Positions 37,909 through 43,377 of a stretch of DNA of 43,377 bases are shown piece after piece. Source of the DNA: Candidatus Parcubacteria bacterium (GTDB lineage: Bacteria > Patescibacteriota > Patescibacteriia > UBA1558 > GWA2-36-10); contig JABJNO010000020.1 of assembly GCA_018664825.1 (NCBI GenBank), positions 1 through 43,377 on the forward strand, written 5' to 3'. The stretch's first letter is position 1. Each line of letters starts with the position of its first letter. The position numbers and the translations under genes are program-made. A model generated the notes under the pieces. The model did not search any database and was not told where the DNA came from. It saw nothing but the letters and a program-made list of their open reading frames with translations.

Positions 37909-38734
37909 ATTTGCCATTACGCAATTCTGCTAATGCTTTTTTAGTTTCAATTTCATTTGGAGCTATACCATGCCAAGGATATTTATTTTCCATAAAGCTG
38001 ACGCCTTTACCCAAAATAGTTTCGGCTATGACGACGACAGGTTTTTTGGTAAATGCTTTTGCTTTGTTCAATGTAGCTACAATTTGTTTCATATTGTGTC
38101 CATTGATGACAAAGACTTTCCAACCAAAGGTAATATATTTGTCCTTGAGCGGAGCCAGTGGCATAATGTCTTTTGTATAGCCATCGATTTGGATATTATT
38201 TCTGTCGATTATATTTATCAAATTACCTAGTTTGTATTTGTTGGCCAACATAGCTGCTTCCCAGACCTGGCCTTCGTTGTGCTCACCATCAGAAGTGATG
38301 CAAAATATATGGTGGTGTTTTTTGTCCATCTTGGCAGCCAAAGCCATGCCGACTGCCTGGGAGATACCCTGGCCAAGTGGGCCACTACTTGTCTCCACTC
38401 CAGGGAGACTACCAGCATGAGGGTGTCCTTGGAGTTGGCTATTTATTTTGCGCAAAGTTTTTAGTTTTACTAGAGGAAAGTATCCAGCTCGAGCAAGACT
38501 AGCGTAGAGGATGGGACAGATGTGTCCGTTTGATAAAATTAGTCGGTCTCTATTTGGATTATCTGGTTGATGGGGGATGTGATTTAGGATATTAAAATAT
38601 AAGGCAGCAAAAATATCAGTCATACCCAAAGATCCTCCAGTGTGACCAGAGCCAGCTGTATTCAGTGTAGTTATTATGTCTTGCCGTAAAATATTGGCAA
38701 TTGTTTTTAGTTCTTTGATTCCACTCCTTTTCAT
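37907..38734 (-). CDS. transketolase, N-terminal subunit
   Basis: GHTGGSLGMTDIFAALYF...LSNGHICPILYA...SDGEHNEGQVWEAAM; start MKRSGIKEL at 38734. Confidence 0.92.
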   Translation of the reverse strand: MKRSGIKELKTIANILRQDIITTLNTAGSGHTGGSLGMTDIFAALYFNILNHIPHQPDNPNRDRLILSNGHICPILYASLARAGYFPLVKLKTLRKINSQLQGHPHAGSLPGVETSSGPLGQGISQAVGMALAAKMDKKHHHIFCITSDGEHNEGQVWEAAMLANKYKLGNLINIIDRNNIQIDGYTKDIMPLAPLKDKYITFGWKVFVINGHNMKQIVATLNKAKAFTKKPVVVIAETILGKGVSFMENKYPWHGIAPNEIETKKALAELRNGK

Positions 38735-38773
38735 GTAGTTTATTTTACCATATTTGGCTTTTTTTAAAAAATA

Positions 38774-38805
38774 AAATAGTACGGTATAAAACCGTACTAT
38801 AAAAA
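38774..38805 (-). terminator. Intrinsic terminator for small ORF
   Basis: ATAGTACGGTataaaACCGTACTAT, minus-strand TTTTATTTT. Confidence 0.75.
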
Positions 38806-38810
38806 TACTA

Positions 38811-38960
38811 TCAGGAGTCTTTGGGTTTTCGTCCGGGAATATATCCGCGACCTTCTTGTATGGCTTGTTTTGTTCTCCATTTATCACATAGATGCAGAAC
38901 TATCATCACAATCATAAACACAACGACTGATGGAATAAACGCTATAATCTGAGCTTTCAT
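38811..38960 (-). CDS. small membrane protein, 49 aa (absent from supplied ORF track)
   Basis: MKAQIIAFIPSVVVFMIVMIVLHLCDKWRTKQAIQEGRGYIPGRKPKDS*; SD aaaggaaggggtgag; promoter TTGATA-N17-TAATAT; own terminator. Confidence 0.75.
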   Translation of the reverse strand: MKAQIIAFIPSVVVFMIVMIVLHLCDKWRTKQAIQEGRGYIPGRKPKDS

Positions 38961-39047
38961 TATTCTCACCCCTTCCTTTAGTTATTTCAAGATATTAAAG
39001 AGCTTAATAAATATTATGTTATTATCTTCTTTTTATCAAGGTAAATA

Positions 39048-39072
39048 AAAAAACCGCCCATTTGGGCGGCAT
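39048..39072 (-). terminator. Intrinsic terminator
   Basis: CCGCCCatttGGGCGG with minus-strand U-run. Confidence 0.85.
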
Positions 39073-39076
39073 AAAA

Positions 39077-39529
39077 TTATTTATTTTTTTTGATTAGTAT
39101 CAGACTAAATATAAACAAAAGAGTCGAGGTCATGGCTGATAGTAGGCAGTACTGACATAGAGCCTCTATGACAAACATCATTAGATATATTAGCCACAGG
39201 CTAAATAAAAATCCAAGCGTTGGAAGATAGGACAGTACTTTGAGCATTAGACCTTTTTTTTGTTCAGCGTAGATCAAAGCGGCTAGTAATATAACAATAT
39301 AATAACCAGCCCCTAGTAGTGCAGTGGGTATGCCAAATATTACAGAATAAGAACTAGACAATACTTCTTGGCAACCAGTAATCAGTGAGCATGAGATATC
39401 TCCAGTATAATGTTTGACGGTCAAAAAAACGGCGTCTAGTAATCCAACTAGAGCAACGACGATAAATGAATAAACAAGTTTATTCAACTTCGACGAAATA
39501 GGATTGGACGGTTTTTCTAAATTTGTCAT
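39077..39529 (-). CDS. vitamin K epoxide reductase (VKOR) family protein
   Basis: CSLITGCQEVLSSSYSVIFGIPTALLGAGYY...CQYCLLSA. Confidence 0.9.
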   Translation of the reverse strand: MTNLEKPSNPISSKLNKLVYSFIVVALVGLLDAVFLTVKHYTGDISCSLITGCQEVLSSSYSVIFGIPTALLGAGYYIVILLAALIYAEQKKGLMLKVLSYLPTLGFLFSLWLIYLMMFVIEALCQYCLLSAMTSTLLFIFSLILIKKNK

Positions 39530-40148
39530 AACTGCTTGGGGTGTTTATTTGTTCACCGTTTATAATAAAGGTAGGAGTAGAGTTGAGGCCAATTTCCAAA
39601 GCACTAGCCAGATCTTTTTTTACTTTATCTTTTACAAGTCCTGAATATATATCAGTAGTAAATTTTTCTAGATCAAGTTCTAGGGTTTCGGCGTATTGTT
39701 TGAATAGTCCAAAAGCATCAGTGGACTCAGACCACTCTTCTTGTCTTTCAAAAATTATATCGTGCATTTCCCAAAACTTACCCTGCAAGCCAGCGGCTTC
39801 TGTAGCTTGGGAGGCTAGCTCGGCATGGGGGTGTATAGACTTTAGAGGAAAGTGTCTAAATACAACTACCACCTCATCACTAAATTCCTCGGCAATTTTG
39901 CGAGAGTGAAAAGAGTATATTTTGCAAAAAGGACATTGAAAGTCGCTGTATTCTATAATTACAACATCAGCCTCTTTGTTTCCTTTTATATGATCATCTT
40001 CTTGGATATTCATTATTTCTTGCGGTGGTATAGTGCCAGGACCATTGCCCGATGACTTGGCAAGAAGGACAACCCCCATAATAAGGGCTATCAAAATAAT
40101 AATGACTATAGACCAAAATGACCAATTTGTTTTATTTTGATTATTCAT
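39480..40148 (-). CDS. DsbA-like thioredoxin-fold disulfide oxidoreductase
   Basis: N-terminal TM; YSDFQCPFCKIYSFHSR; TPTFIINGE. Confidence 0.9.
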   Translation of the reverse strand: MNNQNKTNWSFWSIVIIILIALIMGVVLLAKSSGNGPGTIPPQEIMNIQEDDHIKGNKEADVVIIEYSDFQCPFCKIYSFHSRKIAEEFSDEVVVVFRHFPLKSIHPHAELASQATEAAGLQGKFWEMHDIIFERQEEWSESTDAFGLFKQYAETLELDLEKFTTDIYSGLVKDKVKKDLASALEIGLNSTPTFIINGEQINTPSSYDKFRKTVQSYFVEVE

Positions 40149-40181
40149 ATAGTTATTCTATCATTCTTTTTGATAAATAAA

Positions 40182-40222
40182 AATACGGTCCGTATTTTTA
40201 TTTAAAATCAGACCGTATTTTA
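40182..40222 (-). terminator. Intrinsic terminator
   Basis: ATACGGTC ... GACCGTAT inverted repeat with minus-strand U-run. Confidence 0.7.
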
Positions 40223-40228
40223 ATATAA

Positions 40229-40993
40229 TTATTGTAAGCTATCAAGCATTGCTTGAATACTTTCTGCAGGTAATGCACCAGGGATAGCAGTAGTTTTGTC
40301 ACCAGAAATAATAACACTATAAGGAGTTCCTTTAGCGCCAGCTTTTTGAGCTTGGGAGGCACTCTCATTTACTTTGCTTGTGTATTTTCCAGAGTCAAGA
40401 CATTCTTGAAATTTATTTTTATCAACTCCGACACCAGCTGCTACATCACCGATGTTAGCTAGAGTTTCACTGCCAGCAAACAAGCTGTCCAAGAAAGACC
40501 AAACTTTATCATTGCCACCAAGTTCACCTACACATTCTACAGCCTCAGCTTTTTTCATAGCTTCTGGATGTAGGCCAGTCAAAGGGAAGTGTCTGTATAC
40601 CCACCTAACATTAGAATTGTCAGAAACAACTTGATTCATTGCCTCGTGAAAGCGAGTACAGAATGGACAGTCAACATCAGAAAATTCTACGATAGTAATA
40701 TCGCCATCTGGATTACCAGAAATCCAATCTTTATTTTCGTCAACTGGTCGTAATACTATATCTTGGCTAGGTAGATTGTTATTAGCACCATTGTCCACGA
40801 CATTTGTATTTGCATTTGTGTTGGAGTTTTTATTTCCTCCATTTGTATCGACTTTATCACTTAGCATAAAACCTAGTAAGATAAAGAATCCGATTACAAA
40901 CATAACAGCCAGACCAGTTAGTAGGCCAGCTTTGAAAGCTGCCTTTGGCCGTAGGTTGTCAATGACACCTTTATTTTTTGAATGATTTTCCAT
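40229..40993 (-). CDS. DsbA-like thioredoxin-fold protein
   Basis: TM; FSDVDCPFCTRFHEAMNQ; GAKGTPYSVIISGD. Confidence 0.9.
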   Translation of the reverse strand: MENHSKNKGVIDNLRPKAAFKAGLLTGLAVMFVIGFFILLGFMLSDKVDTNGGNKNSNTNANTNVVDNGANNNLPSQDIVLRPVDENKDWISGNPDGDITIVEFSDVDCPFCTRFHEAMNQVVSDNSNVRWVYRHFPLTGLHPEAMKKAEAVECVGELGGNDKVWSFLDSLFAGSETLANIGDVAAGVGVDKNKFQECLDSGKYTSKVNESASQAQKAGAKGTPYSVIISGDKTTAIPGALPAESIQAMLDSLQ

Positions 40994-41137
40994 ATATTTT
41001 CTTTTTTAAGATTAATTAATTAAAATACAGGTTGTTCTATTCTAGCAAGTTTTATTTGGGAGTACAATACATTTTTCCACTATCTTTTTTCCACAATTTT
41101 GCTACAATAGACTTTGTGTAAAATTTTGGGGTACTTA

Positions 41138-41166
41138 TTGACAAAACATGAAATATGTGCTATTAT
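41138..41166 (+). promoter_or_regulatory. Sigma70-like promoter
   Basis: TTGACA-N17-TATTAT. Confidence 0.7.
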
Positions 41167-41213
41167 GTAATTATATCCCAAGAACAAGGGATTTTTTATT
41201 TTTAATAAATTAT

Positions 41214-41723
41214 ATGGACAATTTATTTGGTAAACAACTGAATAAACTAGCAAAAAAGCTTAAAACTAGCCTAAAGCCAGTGTTTTTATTGGTGATTATT
41301 AGTGTTTTTAGCTTTCCAAATGCTAGTATTTCCAAGAGTATTTATACTAATAAAGCTATTGGTCCAGTGTCAGAAGTAGCTATTTCGGCCTATTATAATG
41401 GTCCAACGCTACCTGAAATACCCAAAAGAGAGCCCCGTAGAACTATGTATATAGTAGTTACAGCCTATAATAGTGAAGTTGGTCAAACTGACTCTACGCC
41501 CTTTATTACTGCTTTTAATACACATGTAAGAGATGGTATTGTAGCTACAAACTTCTTACCAAAGGGTACAATGGTTCGTTTTCCTGATTTTTCTGGAGAT
41601 AAAGAATTTGTAGTCGAAGATCGTATGAATAAACGATACTATCATCACATGGATATTTGGATGGAACACAAGGTTGATGCTGTCAATTTTGGGTCAAAAT
41701 TCTTGAAAATGGAGATATTATAA
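41214..41723 (+). CDS. secreted 3D (Asp-Asp-Asp) domain protein
   Basis: YIVVTAYNSEVGQTDSTPFITAFN...GIVATNFLPKGTMVRFPD...FVVEDRMNKRYYHHMDIWM; ORF-track start 41148 lies within the promoter. Confidence 0.85.
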   Translation: MDNLFGKQLNKLAKKLKTSLKPVFLLVIISVFSFPNASISKSIYTNKAIGPVSEVAISAYYNGPTLPEIPKREPRRTMYIVVTAYNSEVGQTDSTPFITAFNTHVRDGIVATNFLPKGTMVRFPDFSGDKEFVVEDRMNKRYYHHMDIWMEHKVDAVNFGSKFLKMEIL

Positions 41724-41751
41724 ACATACTGGATAAGCTACCTTTAGATGT

Positions 41752-41780
41752 TTGACAATATCAAAAAAATGATATATAAT
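41752..41780 (+). promoter_or_regulatory. Consensus sigma70 promoter of 23S transcript
   Basis: TTGACA-N17-TATAAT, perfect consensus. Confidence 0.85.
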
Positions 41781-41899
41781 TCTGCTGCTAATAAAGCATC
41801 GATAACAAACTAAAATTAATCAAAAAACAATACATGAGAGTTGGTTTAAATAGAATACAAATAACGTAGGATTTTAAGCAAATTTGAGTTTTGGTTAAG

Positions 41900-41921
41900 G
41901 TCCGCTTAAAGCGGATTTTTT
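41900..41921 (+). terminator. Terminator-like hairpin in 23S leader
   Basis: TCCGCTTaaAGCGGAttttttag. Confidence 0.6.
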
Positions 41922-41987
41922 AGACTCAAAAATATAGCGTATAAAAGTAGAAATTGATAAGCAGCACACTAAAATTTAATCAGCAGT

Positions 41988-42039
41988 AAGTAATCTTTTA
42001 CATGAGTAGGCTTGATGCGACTTATATAAAAGATTACTT
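41988..42039. repeat. 13-bp perfect inverted repeat in 23S leader
   Basis: AAGTAATCTTTTA ... TAAAAGATTACTT. Confidence 0.75.
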
Positions 42040-42242
42040 TTTGCCGGTTAAGGATTTGCCCGTTGGGCATTATGAAAGGCTGAACCTTGAAAACAAAATA
42101 TAATATCATAAATATCAACAAAATGTTTATGAGCATCTTAATAGAATATTCTTAATTGAATATATTGTAAAAACATCTCGTATATAAAAAATATACAATT
42201 TTTAAAAAAATAAATCCGTCAAAAGTTTTCAAAATTTTTGAT

Positions 42243-43377
<1,135 letters not shown>

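Noticed and set aside
41075-41100. DnaA-box-like TTTTTCCACA strings, possible origin
   Set aside because: Only one reasonable match; no dnaA/dnaN neighbourhood or box cluster, so probably chance in AT-rich DNA.

Overview
AT-rich bacterial chromosome segment. Gene content and style look Patescibacteria/CPR-like, but this is inference. The window opens on the 3' end of a 16S rRNA (ACCTCCTTTCT, anti-SD included). It is followed by a terminator and a tRNA-Ile(GAU) with its own promoter. The window closes inside a same-strand 23S rRNA that starts near 42243 behind a perfect TTGACA-N17-TATAAT promoter. The 16S and 23S are therefore separated by about 42 kb and appear transcriptionally unlinked. In between are four tRNAs (Ile, Phe, Pro, Gly) and about 40 CDSs. 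These include a LysM/PsbP-like surface protein, an MFS transporter, a same-strand operon (radical SAM/SPASM, three B12-radical SAM paralogs, two GNATs, a GH3-type acyl-acid amido synthetase), and an opposing set (second radical SAM, an internally duplicated membrane protein, acyltransferase-3, hemerythrin). Further on are an M23 peptidase and a metal-binding-repeat surface protein, glycosyltransferases, GtrA, a split transketolase, and a DsbA/DsbA/VKOR set. Main observations: (1) split rRNA genes; (2) a probably undescribed B12-rSAM/GNAT/GH3 biosynthetic locus whose GH3 gene has an apparent C-terminal frameshift; (3) a dispersed divergent-promoter cassette (TTTACA-N17-TATGAT on one side, TTCGCC-N18-TATACT with embedded hairpin and T-tract on the other) that often produces leaderless mRNAs; (4) a 33-nt palindromic repeat inserted into one cassette copy, with empty sites in the same window; (5) a set of monocistronic SD-led small or lipoprotein genes with similar promoters and leaders. 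All similarity calls were made by eye; no database search was run.
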